Source of the DNA: Mollicutes bacterium
Lineage (GTDB): Bacteria > Bacillota_I > Bacilli_A > Izemoplasmatales > Izemoplasmataceae
Direction of reading: 5' to 3'
Length of the DNA stretch: 64,000 nt
Assembly (NCBI GenBank): GCA_003554025.1
Contig: PWFC01000039.1
Location: forward strand, 62,001-126,000
In this document: positions 1 to 11,586 of the stretch, piece by piece
Numbering within the stretch: position 1 is the stretch's first letter
How the letters are laid out: every line of letters begins with the position of its first letter
The notes under the pieces: model-generated
The model's database searches: none
Seen by the model: only the letters and a program-made list of their open reading frames with translations
What the model was told of the DNA's origin: nothing
Translations under genes and position numbers: made by a program

Positions 1-1307
1 TGCTTTTTGTCTTGTTTGTCGAGACGGCGTTCATTCTTCATCAATTCGTTCTTGAAAAGAATCCACTTAAAACGGCCATTCGAAAACACCGGAACATTCT
101 AAAAAGGAATCGCCTCCGGTTCGTTTTGGATTTCGGGGTCTTAAACGTCCTTTTGAATTTGGCGTTGTACGGGTTTTACATGCTGCTTGTGCTTTTGCTT
201 GCGGCCATAGTCTTTCTCACATTCGGCCAGCAACTCGTCCTTGGCATCGTGTTGACCGTGCTTTACGCCGTTTATGTGGTTGTGGGGATTGTGGCCACGT
301 TTGTGCTCATTCCCATCAATTATGCTTTGATCTATACTTGGTATAAGCGCAGCCATCCGGAAAAACAAACGCTTCCCGAGAAAAAACAATGGTTTTCCTA
401 TCAAATGTCGCCTTTGAAAAAGTTGTGGCTGAAAAGGGCTTTCGCCCTCTTTGCGTTCGTTGCCCTAATCGTCAATTTCTTCAGCGTATACAGCGTCGTC
501 GCCGCCGACCGCAGTTCCTTGGAGTATTGGCACCATCCCGACATCATCGCACACAGAGGCGCGTCAATGGACGCGCCGGAGAACACGCTGGCGGCTTTGG
601 AAAAGGCGATTGAACAGCGTTCCGATTATGTCGAGATCGATGTGCATCTAAGCGCGGACGATGTACCGGTGCTCATGCATGATTTCACCGTTGGCAGGAC
701 GACCAACGCCGTCCGAAATTTCCGTGTCGACGAGCTTACTTTCGAACAGTTGCGCGGATTGGATGCGGGTTCTTGGTTCTCCGAGGAATTTGAAGGAGAA
801 CGAGTGCCGAGCTTGCGCGAGGCCATCGAACTCGTTGACGGCAGGGCGAAAATGTTGATTGAACTCAAACCGAGCGGCGATAAGATTGTCGAAGAGACGC
901 TCGAACTGATGGAAGCCTACGATTTGTACGACGACGCCAAAATCATGTCGTTCGACCCGGACCACCTCAGACGGGTGAAAGAAGAGAATCCCGATGTGGA
1001 AACGGTGATGCTTGTCACGCGCGTTTTCGGCAGCACCACCGCATTGATCGGCAACGACAACTACGACCATTTTGCCATTGAAGCGACTTATCTCATGGAA
1101 AACCAAAACTTGCTCGACCGCATCCATCGTAGAGACAAACTGGTTTACGTTTGGACAGTCAATTCGGAATCCCGGCTTGAAACGCTCACCGAACTCGGTG
1201 TCGACGGCATCATTACGGATGTGCCCGTTTTGGCTCGTGAAGTCGCATACCGCAAAAACACATCGACAATGATGGATGAAATTCTTCGCTATTTGTTTGC
1301 GCGATAA
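1..1307 (+). CDS. Glycerophosphodiester phosphodiesterase with N-terminal membrane domain (5' partial)
   Basis: The reading frame is open to the left edge, so the N-terminus lies outside the window. The first visible ~170 residues hold three or four hydrophobic segments of the membrane domain found on long GDPDs. The catalytic TIM-barrel follows: HRG at about residue 181 (counted from nt 12), then APENT, EIDVH and LMHD, the metal-binding and acid/base residues of the GlpQ/UgpQ family. It should hydrolyse glycerophosphodiesters or lipoteichoic-acid-type polyglycerolphosphate at the membrane, giving glycerol-3-phosphate. A bidirectional terminator directly follows and separates it from the convergent MscS gene. 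Confidence 0.9.
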   Translation, partial: LFVLFVETAFILHQFVLEKNPLKTAIRKHRNILKRNRLRFVLDFGVLNVLLNLALYGFYMLLVLLLAAIVFLTFGQQLVLGIVLTVLYAVYVVVGIVATFVLIPINYALIYTWYKRSHPEKQTLPEKKQWFSYQMSPLKKLWLKRAFALFAFVALIVNFFSVYSVVAADRSSLEYWHHPDIIAHRGASMDAPENTLAALEKAIEQRSDYVEIDVHLSADDVPVLMHDFTVGRTTNAVRNFRVDELTFEQLRGLDAGSWFSEEFEGERVPSLREAIELVDGRAKMLIELKPSGDKIVEETLELMEAYDLYDDAKIMSFDPDHLRRVKEENPDVETVMLVTRVFGSTTALIGNDNYDHFAIEATYLMENQNLLDRIHRRDKLVYVWTVNSESRLETLTELGVDGIITDVPVLAREVAYRKNTSTMMDEILRYLFAR

Positions 1308-1322
1308 AGCATCAACGTTTTA

Positions 1323-1357
1323 AAAACGCCTTTCCGTTCGGAAAGGCGTTTTCTTTT
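1323..1357. terminator. Bidirectional intrinsic terminator
   Basis: A perfect 13-bp inverted repeat (AAAACGCCTTTCC, loop GTTC) is flanked by A- and T-rich tracts. It lies between convergent GDPD and MscS genes and can end transcription from both sides. Confidence 0.85.
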
Positions 1358-2402
1358 ATTCTTTGGGTTTGTGAACGGTGACTTGTGGGAAAGGAATTTC
1401 GATGTCGTGGGCGTCGAGAATTTCTTTGATGCGCTGTCTTAACGCTCGTTCTACGCCCCATTGGGTCATGATTTTTGTCCGGGTCGCAATGCGTAGGTTG
1501 ACGCCGCTGTCGGCCAGTTCGGTGACGCCCAAAATTCTTGGATTTTCTAAAAGATTCTCATTATCTTCGCGGAGTTTCGGCAATTCTTGGCTCAATATTT
1601 CGATTGTTTTGGCGACATCTTCTTTGTAGGCGATGGAGAAATCGATGATGGCGACGGCTTCGTTGATGGAGAAGTTGGAAACCGGCGCGATGCTGCCGTT
1701 GTTGAATATGCGCACTTCGCCGCGAATGTTACGTACTCTCGTCGATTTTAAACCGATGTCGATGACTTCACCGGAGAAACCGTTGACATCGATCCAGTCG
1801 CCGACGTCGAAATGATGTTCGAAAATGATGAACAGTCCGCTGATCAAGTCGTTGATGAATTTCTGCGCGCCAAGACCGATGACCAAACCGGCGATTCCAA
1901 GACCGGCAAGCGCCGGACCGACGTTGACACCCCAAATCGCCAAAATAATCAACATAAGAATCAAACCGCCGAAATACCGAACGAGACTCAGCGTGATTTT
2001 CGAGATGGTTTTCTTGCGACGTTGGTTGGGTGTAGGCTTATTGCCGATTTTGAACAAAGTGAGTTTGATGATTTTAAACATCGCCAGTGCGATGAACAAA
2101 ACCACCAACGTAGCGATTAAGCGGGGGATGTTGGCTTCTAGGCCGCTTGTGAACCCTGCGAAGGCCTCAAGAAGATAGTCGGAAACGTCATACCCCCACA
2201 GCGATGCGACAAAACCGATGCCTATCGCAAAAAGAAGCATATACGCGGCGTAAGAGAAAACGATGGTGTGTGTCTTGATTGTGTCTTTTTGGACGTCGAA
2301 GACTTTGCGTTGCACTAAGAAAAGCACAATCAAGACAAAAGCCACAATCAAGGAAATGGCGGTCGCCCACATGGGGGAGACCATGGCAAGAAACGTTGGC
2401 AT
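1356..2402 (-). CDS. Small-conductance mechanosensitive channel, MscS family
   Basis: A 348-residue protein with two or three N-terminal membrane segments, then the pore-lining TM3 rich in Gly/Ala (GLGIAGLVIGLGAQ, about residues 165-180) and the beta domain starting VGDWIDV. This is the usual MscS architecture: an osmotic safety valve of the cytoplasmic membrane that opens under membrane tension. The ATG at 2402 has GGAGGG seven bases upstream on the minus strand, and a TAAAAT -10 element lies at about 2439-2444. It is transcribed alone. The precise paralog (MscS, YkuT or YnaI type) cannot be told. Confidence 0.9.
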   Translation of the reverse strand: MPTFLAMVSPMWATAISLIVAFVLIVLFLVQRKVFDVQKDTIKTHTIVFSYAAYMLLFAIGIGFVASLWGYDVSDYLLEAFAGFTSGLEANIPRLIATLVVLFIALAMFKIIKLTLFKIGNKPTPNQRRKKTISKITLSLVRYFGGLILMLIILAIWGVNVGPALAGLGIAGLVIGLGAQKFINDLISGLFIIFEHHFDVGDWIDVNGFSGEVIDIGLKSTRVRNIRGEVRIFNNGSIAPVSNFSINEAVAIIDFSIAYKEDVAKTIEILSQELPKLREDNENLLENPRILGVTELADSGVNLRIATRTKIMTQWGVERALRQRIKEILDAHDIEIPFPQVTVHKPKE

Positions 2403-2590
2403 TTAATCCCTCCATAGTTGTAATGAATTGTTAAATCCATTTTAACACAAAAACTCCTTACAAAGAATGTCTTTACTTGTTGAATATTGGGTGCGGTGAC
2501 AAAGAGCCGCTCATTTGTCATTGTTATTTGCAACTTGCGTCAATACATCCACAATTATCCTACTGTTGTAGAATGATTTTGAGATGAGTG

Positions 2591-2619
2591 TTGACAGAAA
2601 GAAATTTGTACGTTACATT
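2591..2619 (+). promoter_or_regulatory. Sigma-A-type promoter of the acidic lipoprotein gene
   Basis: TTGACA (2591-2596), a 17-bp spacer and TACATT (2614-2619). The predicted transcript start is near 2626, about 26 bases before the proposed ATT start codon at 2652. Confidence 0.65.
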
Positions 2620-2651
2620 GAGTTGTACTATTTTTATAAGGTGGCTAATTT

Positions 2652-3413
2652 ATTCGAAGATTCTTAGCGTTGCCAATGCTTTTGTTTGCATTGTTTTTGC
2701 TTGCCGCATGCGGCGAGGATGAACCCGACTACGACGATTTGGACGATTTTGAGGAAGACCTTCTCGAAGCGTTTGACGAGTGGGAGTCGGCCAGTCTTTA
2801 TAACGAAGTAGAGTTTGAACAACAAGGTCAAGTTCTCCAACACATGCTTTTGGGTTTACATCACGATTACGAAGAGGACGAAATCTACATGCAAGTCGAG
2901 AACTTGCTTGAAGACGAAATGACCGATTACATGTATGCGACAGAGGATGAAGTCTATCTCTTCAATACCGTTCCCAAAGAAGATGAGGACGGAGAACCGA
3001 CCGATGAGACGGAAGAACAATACATCATTGAAGACCGCGATGAGGTGGAGGGCGACATTCCAGAAATCCGGATGCTTTTGCAAAATGGTCTTCAGATGTT
3101 CCCGCGTGAAGACGAAGAAGCGGACATCGAAATTGAGGAGTTCACGTTCGAGTACGACGAAGACGAGACGACTTTTGACATACAGACTTCCATGACTTTT
3201 GAAGACGAACTCGGAGAAGAGGAAACCGTTGAATGGCGGATGCATGGCGACTTTACAGAATTCACTTTAGAAAGTCCCGATCCGAGCATGGGCGACATGA
3301 CGTTTGTCGAAAAACATTTCTTCGACGATTTTGAAGGCATCGACAAAGACCTTCACGAAGAAGTCGAGGACGACGAAAACGGAGAAGAAGAGAACGAAGA
3401 AGAACAAGAATAA
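2652..3413 (+). CDS. Acidic lipoprotein of unknown function
   Basis: Begins with a typical lipoprotein signal: two Arg, a hydrophobic core, then the lipobox LAAC followed by GEDE. The mature ~230 residues are very rich in Asp and Glu, ending in a run of Glu/Asp/Asn. I do not recognise the family; DUF-type YxeF/LptE-like folds are possible but unsupported. Start choice: AAGGTGG at 2638-2644 is seven bases from an in-frame ATT at 2652, which gives the Arg-containing n-region. The usual-start candidates TTG 2670 and ATG 2676 have no ribosome binding site and cut the n-region off. It is transcribed alone between a strong promoter and a terminator, and is probably anchored on the outer face of the membrane. 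Confidence 0.65.
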   Translation: MRRFLALPMLLFALFLLAACGEDEPDYDDLDDFEEDLLEAFDEWESASLYNEVEFEQQGQVLQHMLLGLHHDYEEDEIYMQVENLLEDEMTDYMYATEDEVYLFNTVPKEDEDGEPTDETEEQYIIEDRDEVEGDIPEIRMLLQNGLQMFPREDEEADIEIEEFTFEYDEDETTFDIQTSMTFEDELGEEETVEWRMHGDFTEFTLESPDPSMGDMTFVEKHFFDDFEGIDKDLHEEVEDDENGEEENEEEQE

Positions 3414-3449
3414 TCTTATCAATCTGGGTCTTTCATTTATAGATTGAGT

Positions 3450-3479
3450 AAAGGTTGGGGCGGCGCCCCAACCTTTTGT
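3450..3479 (+). terminator. Intrinsic terminator after the lipoprotein gene
   Basis: Inverted repeat AAAGGTTGGGGC / GCCCCAACCTTTT with loop GGC, followed by TTTTGTTTT. Confidence 0.85.
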
Positions 3480-3512
3480 TTTATAAAAACCCCATGCAAG
3501 GATTTCATGCGT

Positions 3513-3522
3513 ATGCTATAAT
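3513..3522 (+). promoter_or_regulatory. Extended -10 promoter of hpt
   Basis: TGCTATAAT ends at 3522, 30 bases before the hpt start. No good -35 element is visible. An extended -10 with a weak -35 recurs through the window. Confidence 0.55.
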
Positions 3523-3551
3523 ACAAACAAGAAATGCAAGGAGGCCTTCGC

Positions 3552-4091
3552 ATGTTGGATCGGGATATTGAAAAGGTAGTTGTCTCAAAAGACGAAATTG
3601 AAGATATATTGCTGCGTTTGAGCAAGGAATTGACCGAAGATTATGCCGGCAAGACCCCCATCATGGTGGGGCTTTTGAAAGGGTGCATTCCCTTTATGTC
3701 CGATTTGATGAAGAAACTGGATTTTCATTTGGAAGTCGGATATATGGACGTGTCTAGCTATTACGGAGGGTTGTCGGGCGATGTCGATGTGAAAATCGAG
3801 ACGGATTTGAACATGTCGGTCAAAGACCGTCATGTTTTGATTGCCGAAGACATCGTCGATTCCGGCCGTACCTTGACCGCCGTAATACGCTTGCTGAAGC
3901 ATCGCGGCGCAAAAGACGTGAAAGTGGTCACCTTGCTTGATAAGCCCGAAGGCCGCAAGGTGGACTTGAAACCCGAATACATTGGTGTAACGATTCCTAA
4001 GGTTTTCGTTGTCGGTTACGGTTTGGATTATGACGGACGCTATCGGAACCTGCCCTATGTGGGGCTTTTGAAACCCGAGATATACAGCTAA
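3552..4091 (+). CDS. hpt: Hypoxanthine phosphoribosyltransferase
   Basis: Converts hypoxanthine (and usually guanine) plus PRPP to IMP/GMP in the cytoplasm, the salvage counterpart of the purine breakdown genes at 26-46 kb. The 179-residue length is normal for the bacterial enzyme. Visible motifs are the PRPP loop VLIAEDIVDSGRT at about residues 95-107, the flexible loop with SSYYGG, and a C-terminal VGYGLDYDGRYRNLPY that holds the Asp/purine-binding residues. The ATG at 3552 is chosen because AAGGAGG lies seven to eight bases upstream; an ATG at 3534 precedes that site. Confidence 0.95.
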   Translation: MLDRDIEKVVVSKDEIEDILLRLSKELTEDYAGKTPIMVGLLKGCIPFMSDLMKKLDFHLEVGYMDVSSYYGGLSGDVDVKIETDLNMSVKDRHVLIAEDIVDSGRTLTAVIRLLKHRGAKDVKVVTLLDKPEGRKVDLKPEYIGVTIPKVFVVGYGLDYDGRYRNLPYVGLLKPEIYS

Positions 4092-4127
4092 AAAAACGGA
4101 TTGCACCGACTGTGCAATCCGTTTTTT
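4091..4127. terminator. Bidirectional terminator between hpt and the convergent gene
   Basis: A 16-bp perfect stem (AAAAAACGGATTGCAC, loop CGACT) with A/T tracts on both sides. Its right edge overlaps the stop codon of the minus-strand gene. Confidence 0.9.
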
Positions 4128-4522
4128 CATTCAATGACAAACGTGTCTTCATCAAACGCTTCGGTTTCGACCAACTGGCCGCCCTCGGTGTAGCAAAGCT
4201 TGATTTTCACGGTGTATTGCCCCTCTTCAAAGTTGTGGCGAATCGGCCATCTCCACATGCCTTCCTCGATTTGTTCTTGCGAGGAGTAGACGACCTCGTT
4301 ACCGTTTAGAACTTCGACGGTTACGTTTTCAACCACGCTTTCTTTGTCGTGAAGGCGAAAACGGAGTTGCACCGTATCGTCTTCGATTTCAATGTCGCGA
4401 ATAGAGGCTCCAAGCGTTTCGGCGAAAAAGTGGTCGTGTGCCAAAAATCCGCCGATGGTTAGCGCACCGAGAATGGCTAGGGCGATTCCGACTTGCAGCA
4501 TGCGTTTCGCCGCTAGTGCCAT
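4127..4522 (-). CDS. Small membrane-anchored protein of unknown function
   Basis: 131 residues: a short basic N-terminus, one hydrophobic helix at about residues 9-28, then a ~100-residue hydrophilic domain with alternating beta-type pattern that could be an Ig-like sandwich on the outside. No family recognised. The ATG has GGGAGGGG six to seven bases upstream on the minus strand. It lies just downstream of pyrG on the same strand (34 bases after its stop is the upstream gap), but a TATACT-like element in the gap suggests its own promoter. Confidence 0.6.
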   Translation of the reverse strand: MALAAKRMLQVGIALAILGALTIGGFLAHDHFFAETLGASIRDIEIEDDTVQLRFRLHDKESVVENVTVEVLNGNEVVYSSQEQIEEGMWRWPIRHNFEEGQYTVKIKLCYTEGGQLVETEAFDEDTFVIE

Positions 4523-4555
4523 AATTCCCCTCCCTTAGGTTATACTGACAGTATA

Positions 4556-7580
<3,025 letters not shown>

Positions 7581-7598
7581 AAAAGCCGGGCAACTTTT

Positions 7599-7626
7599 TT
7601 TACAATTACGCCTTGCATGTTATAAT
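7599..7626 (+). promoter_or_regulatory. Promoter of the first MATE gene
   Basis: TTTACA (7599-7604), 16-bp spacer, TGTTATAAT with -10 at 7621-7626, 20 bases before the start codon. Confidence 0.65.
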
Positions 7627-7645
7627 GTGTTTCGGGTGAGACATC

Positions 7646-9040
7646 ATGGACAAAACTAGTGAACAAGAACGCAGCCAAATGCTTGGCAACATGGACACAA
7701 AAAAACTTTTGTTCAAACTCGCGACGCCGGCCATCGCTGCGATGGCCTTTAACGCGCTATACAATCTGATCGATACTTTCTTTGTCGCCCGCGGAGCGGG
7801 AGAAGTGGCGATTGGAGCGCTTTCCATCGCCTATCCGATTCAAATGATTGTGTTGTCGATCGGTTTGATGATCGGCATCGGCAGCGCATCGGTTTTTTCG
7901 AGAGCCTATGGCCGCGGAGACAAGGAGTCAATGCGCAAAACGGTCAATGCGGCGTTGCTTTTGAACCTTGTTTTGTCGAGCTCAATCGCCGCCGTTTCGT
8001 ATGTGTTTATCGACGACTTGCTGTACCTTTTCGGCGCGAGAGCGGCGAATATAGGGTACGCTTACGATTATTTGAGCGTTATTTTGATTGCGCTCGTTCC
8101 ATTTTCGCTGTCGATTACGTTCAACCATTTGACGCGCGCCGAAGGACGCGCCAAAATTGCGATGATTTCTTTGATGATCGGCGCGATATTGAACATCCTT
8201 TTGGACCCGATTTTCATTTTCGATTTTGGCTTGGGCCTCGGCGTCAGAGGCGCCGCCATTGCGACGGGCATTGCCAAAACCGCCTCGTTCGCTTACATTT
8301 TGTATCAAGCCTACCGTCCCGAATCAGCGCTTCAATTGCATTTGCCCACGTTGCATAAGCCCGATTTCAAAATGGTCGGTCAGATTCTTGCCATCGGCCT
8401 TCCTTCGTTTGTGCGGGTTTCTATGGGCGGTGTGCTTGTCATCATCGTCAACAACCTCATCAACATCCATGCGGCGGAAGACGTTGCGCATGTCTACATA
8501 TCAATTTATGGCGTCATCAACAGACTTTTGCGGTTTTCTTTGATGCCCGGCTTCGGTTTGGTGCAAGGCCTGATTCCAATCGTCGGATTCAATTTCGGCG
8601 CCCAGTTTTACCGGCGATTGCATGAAGTGATCGGGTTTACCTCCAAACTGCTTTTCGGGTATTTTGCGACGGTGTTTTTGGCCGTTTTGATTTTCGCGGA
8701 GCCGCTTTTTTCCATCTTTTCAAGAGAAGGCGACGCCTTCTTTATCAGCGAAGGCGCCATGGCGTTTCGCATCGTCATCGCCGGTTTTATGTTCGTCACT
8801 TACCAAGTGATTCTTTCAAGCACCTATCAAGCCATGGGCTATCCCGTGCGCGCCTTTTTCGTATCCCTCTCGCGGAGATTTATCTTTTTCATTCCCTTGG
8901 CGTTTTTGTTTTCAAACCTTTTCGATAACGGCGTATTGGGCGTTTGGTGGACGTTTTTCGCCGCCGACTTCTTGACCGGCGTGATGTCGTTTATCGTGTT
9001 CCGCTACGAAATGCATACCTTGCGTCAACGATTTGTCTAA
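7646..9040 (+). CDS. MATE family multidrug/solute exporter
   Basis: 464 residues with about twelve membrane helices in two similar halves; MATE signatures near the N-terminus (TPAIAAMAFNALYNLIDTFF) and at the start of the second half (AIGLPSFVRV). It belongs to the NorM/DinF/MepA superfamily that exports cationic drugs or other solutes in exchange for Na+ or H+. A GGGTGAG site precedes the ATG. It is a single-gene unit with its own promoter and terminator. It differs from the second MATE gene at 56.5 kb, so the two are not a recent duplication. Substrate unknown. Confidence 0.9.
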   Translation: MDKTSEQERSQMLGNMDTKKLLFKLATPAIAAMAFNALYNLIDTFFVARGAGEVAIGALSIAYPIQMIVLSIGLMIGIGSASVFSRAYGRGDKESMRKTVNAALLLNLVLSSSIAAVSYVFIDDLLYLFGARAANIGYAYDYLSVILIALVPFSLSITFNHLTRAEGRAKIAMISLMIGAILNILLDPIFIFDFGLGLGVRGAAIATGIAKTASFAYILYQAYRPESALQLHLPTLHKPDFKMVGQILAIGLPSFVRVSMGGVLVIIVNNLINIHAAEDVAHVYISIYGVINRLLRFSLMPGFGLVQGLIPIVGFNFGAQFYRRLHEVIGFTSKLLFGYFATVFLAVLIFAEPLFSIFSREGDAFFISEGAMAFRIVIAGFMFVTYQVILSSTYQAMGYPVRAFFVSLSRRFIFFIPLAFLFSNLFDNGVLGVWWTFFAADFLTGVMSFIVFRYEMHTLRQRFV

Positions 9041-9052
9041 TATGGCTTTTTG

Positions 9053-9077
9053 AAGCGTCCTGCTCGGACGCTTTTTG
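9053..9077 (+). terminator. Intrinsic terminator after MATE gene
   Basis: Stem AAGCGTCC / GGACGCTT with loop TGCTC, then TTTTGTTT. Confidence 0.85.
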
Positions 9078-9087
9078 TTTGGCACAG

Positions 9088-9116
9088 TTGCCGTGAAAGC
9101 AACGTAGTGGTAAAAT
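9088..9116 (+). promoter_or_regulatory. Promoter of the pseudouridine operon
   Basis: TTGCCG (9088-9093), 17-bp spacer, TAAAAT (9111-9116), about 30 bases before the kinase start. Confidence 0.55.
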
Positions 9117-9149
9117 GGACTTACTACAATAACCGAGGATGTGGAGAGT

Positions 9150-10058
9150 GTGCATGTTTTGGTCATTGGCGGCGCCAACATGGATTACAAGGCGCGCTTG
9201 CAAAAAGACGCTCGCTTGAAAGAATGCAACCCCGGCCGCGTCGATGCGTTTTATGGCGGCGTCGGCCGAAACATCGCCGAAAATCTCGGCCGTTTGCACG
9301 TTCCGACGGCTTTCTTCGGCGTTTGCGGAGAAGACGCGCACGGAAGGGCGCTTGAAGGGCATCTCAAGCGCTTGGGCATTGCCGTGTATGGTCCGAAGAG
9401 TGAGAAAAGTTCCGTGTTCATGGCGGTCGTTGAAAATGACGGCGACATGATGATCGGCGTTTCCGACATGGAGGGCATGAAAAAAATTACGCCCGAATCG
9501 CTAAGAAGATACGACAAGGACATCCGAAAGGCCGAGGCCCTTGTTCTTGAATGCAACCTGCCCGAGGATGCGCTGCATCACATTTTTGAAACCTATGGAG
9601 AAAAAACGTTTTATGTCGATGGAGTCTCCGCCGCCAAGGTGCCCAAGATACGTCCCTATTTGTCCCGTATCCATACCCTCAAGCTGACCGAGCGCGAAAC
9701 GCATGAACTTTGCGGCGACATCGGAGATTTGAACGACAAGGTCTCATGGTGTTTGAAACAGGGCGTACAGCGCGTGTTCGTATCCATGGGCGAGCGCGGG
9801 TTCCTTTATCAAAGCCATGAAGGCACGCGTTTTGTAAAAGCTTTGAATGTGAACGTTTCTGAGACAAGCGGCGCCGGGGATGCGTTGATGGCCGGCATCG
9901 TGTACGCCGATTTCCACCAGATAGACCCTGTCCCTTATGCGCTTGCGGCGAGTGCGCTCGCCGTGCAGTCGGACTCGACGGTGAACCCCAAGATGTCCCC
10001 CGAAGCGCTCGAAAAAATTCTCAAGGAGTATGATTATGATCGCTTTAGACATTCATGA
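9150..10058 (+). CDS. psuK: PfkB-family kinase, probable pseudouridine kinase
   Basis: About 302 residues of the ribokinase/PfkB fold: N-terminal VIGGANMD substrate motif and C-terminal ETSGAGDALMAG, with the catalytic Asp in GAGD. It would phosphorylate pseudouridine to pseudouridine 5'-phosphate. The substrate call rests on the next gene, which encodes pseudouridine-5'-phosphate glycosidase and overlaps it by 23 bases. Start: GTG 9150 gives the family-type beginning MHVLVIGG and is 11 bases from GAGG; GTG 9141 is only two bases from it. Confidence 0.85.
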   Translation: MHVLVIGGANMDYKARLQKDARLKECNPGRVDAFYGGVGRNIAENLGRLHVPTAFFGVCGEDAHGRALEGHLKRLGIAVYGPKSEKSSVFMAVVENDGDMMIGVSDMEGMKKITPESLRRYDKDIRKAEALVLECNLPEDALHHIFETYGEKTFYVDGVSAAKVPKIRPYLSRIHTLKLTERETHELCGDIGDLNDKVSWCLKQGVQRVFVSMGERGFLYQSHEGTRFVKALNVNVSETSGAGDALMAGIVYADFHQIDPVPYALAASALAVQSDSTVNPKMSPEALEKILKEYDYDRFRHS

Positions 10059-10962
10059 AGAAGTGCAAAAAGCGTTGCGGGAAGGCAAAGCCGTCGTTGC
10101 GCTTGAATCCACCATCATTTCACACGGCATGCCGTATCCGGACAACGTCGAAATGGCGAAATCCGTCGAAGAGACGATTCGGAAACAAGGCGTCACTCCT
10201 GCGACCATCGCTATTCTGGACGGAAAGGTGAAGGTCGGTCTTACCCACGATGAGATTGTGACGCTTGGAAAGAGCGAAGAAGTCCTAAAAGCGAGCAAAA
10301 GGGACTTGGCCTATGTCATCAGCCGGAATCTTCACGCAGGCACCACGGTTTCGGCGACGATGCTGATTGCCGAACGGGCCGGCATCAAGGTTTTTGCGAC
10401 CGGCGGCATTGGCGGCGTCCACCGAAACGGGCAGAACACGTTCGACATCTCCCGCGATTTGGAAGAATTCGCCCAATCGAACGTGGCGGTGGTTTGCGCC
10501 GGCGCCAAAGCGATTTTGGACCTTCCCTTAACGATGGAATATTTAGAGACCAAAGGCGTTGAGGTCGTCGGATACAAAACCGACAAGCTGCCCGCCTTTT
10601 ATTCGAGCGAAAGCGACATCGACATTCCCCAACGCCTCGATTCCCCTTCTGAAATAGCAAAATTGATGAAAGCGAAATGGGATTTTCCGCTGAAAGGCGG
10701 ATTGGTGATCGCCAACCCCGTCCCAAAAGACAAAGAAATTCCTTACGAAACAATGCGAAGCGTCATCGAAGAAGCCCTCCTTGAGGCAAAAGACGCGGGC
10801 ATCATCGGCAAGGAAGTGACGCCTTATTTGCTTGAGAAGGTCGCAAAGAAGACGAAAGGCGCGTCTTTAGAGGCGAACATAGCCCTTGTCTTAAACAACG
10901 CGAAGTTGGCGTCCGAAATTGCCATTGCCTTTGCAAACGATGAGAAAGAGGCCTCTTTGTGA
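10036..10962 (+). CDS. psuG: Pseudouridine-5'-phosphate glycosidase
   Basis: 308 residues. It splits pseudouridine 5'-phosphate to uracil and ribose 5-phosphate, feeding uracil to upp at 23.7 kb. Family motifs visible: VALESTIISHGMPYP near the N-terminus, SATMLIAERAGIKVFATGGIGGVHR in the middle (broken here: SATMLIAERAG then VFATGGIGGVHR), and VVCAGAKAILD with the catalytic Lys. ATG 10036 is preferred to ATG 10030 because GGAG ends at 10028. The start lies inside psuK, so the two are translationally coupled. Confidence 0.95.
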   Translation: MIALDIHEEVQKALREGKAVVALESTIISHGMPYPDNVEMAKSVEETIRKQGVTPATIAILDGKVKVGLTHDEIVTLGKSEEVLKASKRDLAYVISRNLHAGTTVSATMLIAERAGIKVFATGGIGGVHRNGQNTFDISRDLEEFAQSNVAVVCAGAKAILDLPLTMEYLETKGVEVVGYKTDKLPAFYSSESDIDIPQRLDSPSEIAKLMKAKWDFPLKGGLVIANPVPKDKEIPYETMRSVIEEALLEAKDAGIIGKEVTPYLLEKVAKKTKGASLEANIALVLNNAKLASEIAIAFANDEKEASL

Positions 10963-11420
10963 GTTTGGAAATTGTGCAATCGTTTTCGGCTTTGCCGAGA
11001 AAGCGGAAAGCCGTCCGCGCGGTGGCGTTTTGCGAGGGGAAGCTGTTTTTGATGCATGTGCGCAGTTCGGACACTTACGTATTGCCCGGAGGCGGCGTCC
11101 AAAACGGAGAAACCGTTGAGGAAGCTTTGTTTCGTGAAATCAGGGAGGAAACCGGCTACAACGTGAAGAATTTTTCGTTTTGCCTGACCATCACCGAAAA
11201 ACACGAACGCTATTACCGGGAACACCATATTTACAAAGTCGTTTTGGGAAAGACGGCGCAAAAACCTTCGCCAACGGAAGAAGAGCGGAGATTGAACATC
11301 CATCCTATCAAAGTCGGTCTTTTTGAAGCCCTCGACCTTTTGGGCTTTCATCAAGGCAGTCACGAATACTCCGACGCCATCCAGACCCGGGAATTCATGG
11401 CCGTTTTGCATTCCGCATAA
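10959..11420 (+). CDS. Nudix hydrolase
   Basis: 153 residues with a full Nudix box GGGVQNGETVEEALFREIREETG split as G-x5-E-x7-REUxEExG (about residues 44-66). Such enzymes hydrolyse nucleoside diphosphates linked to another group. GTG start at 10959 overlaps the psuG stop codon by four bases, so it is the third gene of the pseudouridine operon. Its position suggests a role in handling damaged or modified nucleotides, but the substrate cannot be read from sequence. Confidence 0.85.
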   Translation: MSLEIVQSFSALPRKRKAVRAVAFCEGKLFLMHVRSSDTYVLPGGGVQNGETVEEALFREIREETGYNVKNFSFCLTITEKHERYYREHHIYKVVLGKTAQKPSPTEEERRLNIHPIKVGLFEALDLLGFHQGSHEYSDAIQTREFMAVLHSA

Positions 11421-11586
11421 TCAAGAGGTTTTCACGCCGTTTCATAGGGAAGAAATCGGAAAACAATCGAGGAAATGTGCGTATTTGTTTCGAGATTTTC
11501 CAAACATGCGATATAATGTTTGTATATACGCTATTTTGTTTTCGCTTTCCAAATCCATAAATGACTGTTCATGAGGGGTAATTTGA

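Noticed and set aside
12-60. TTG at 12 as true start of the phosphodiesterase
   Set aside because: The frame is open to the window edge, no ribosome binding site precedes it, and the membrane domain is shorter than usual, so the gene begins upstream.
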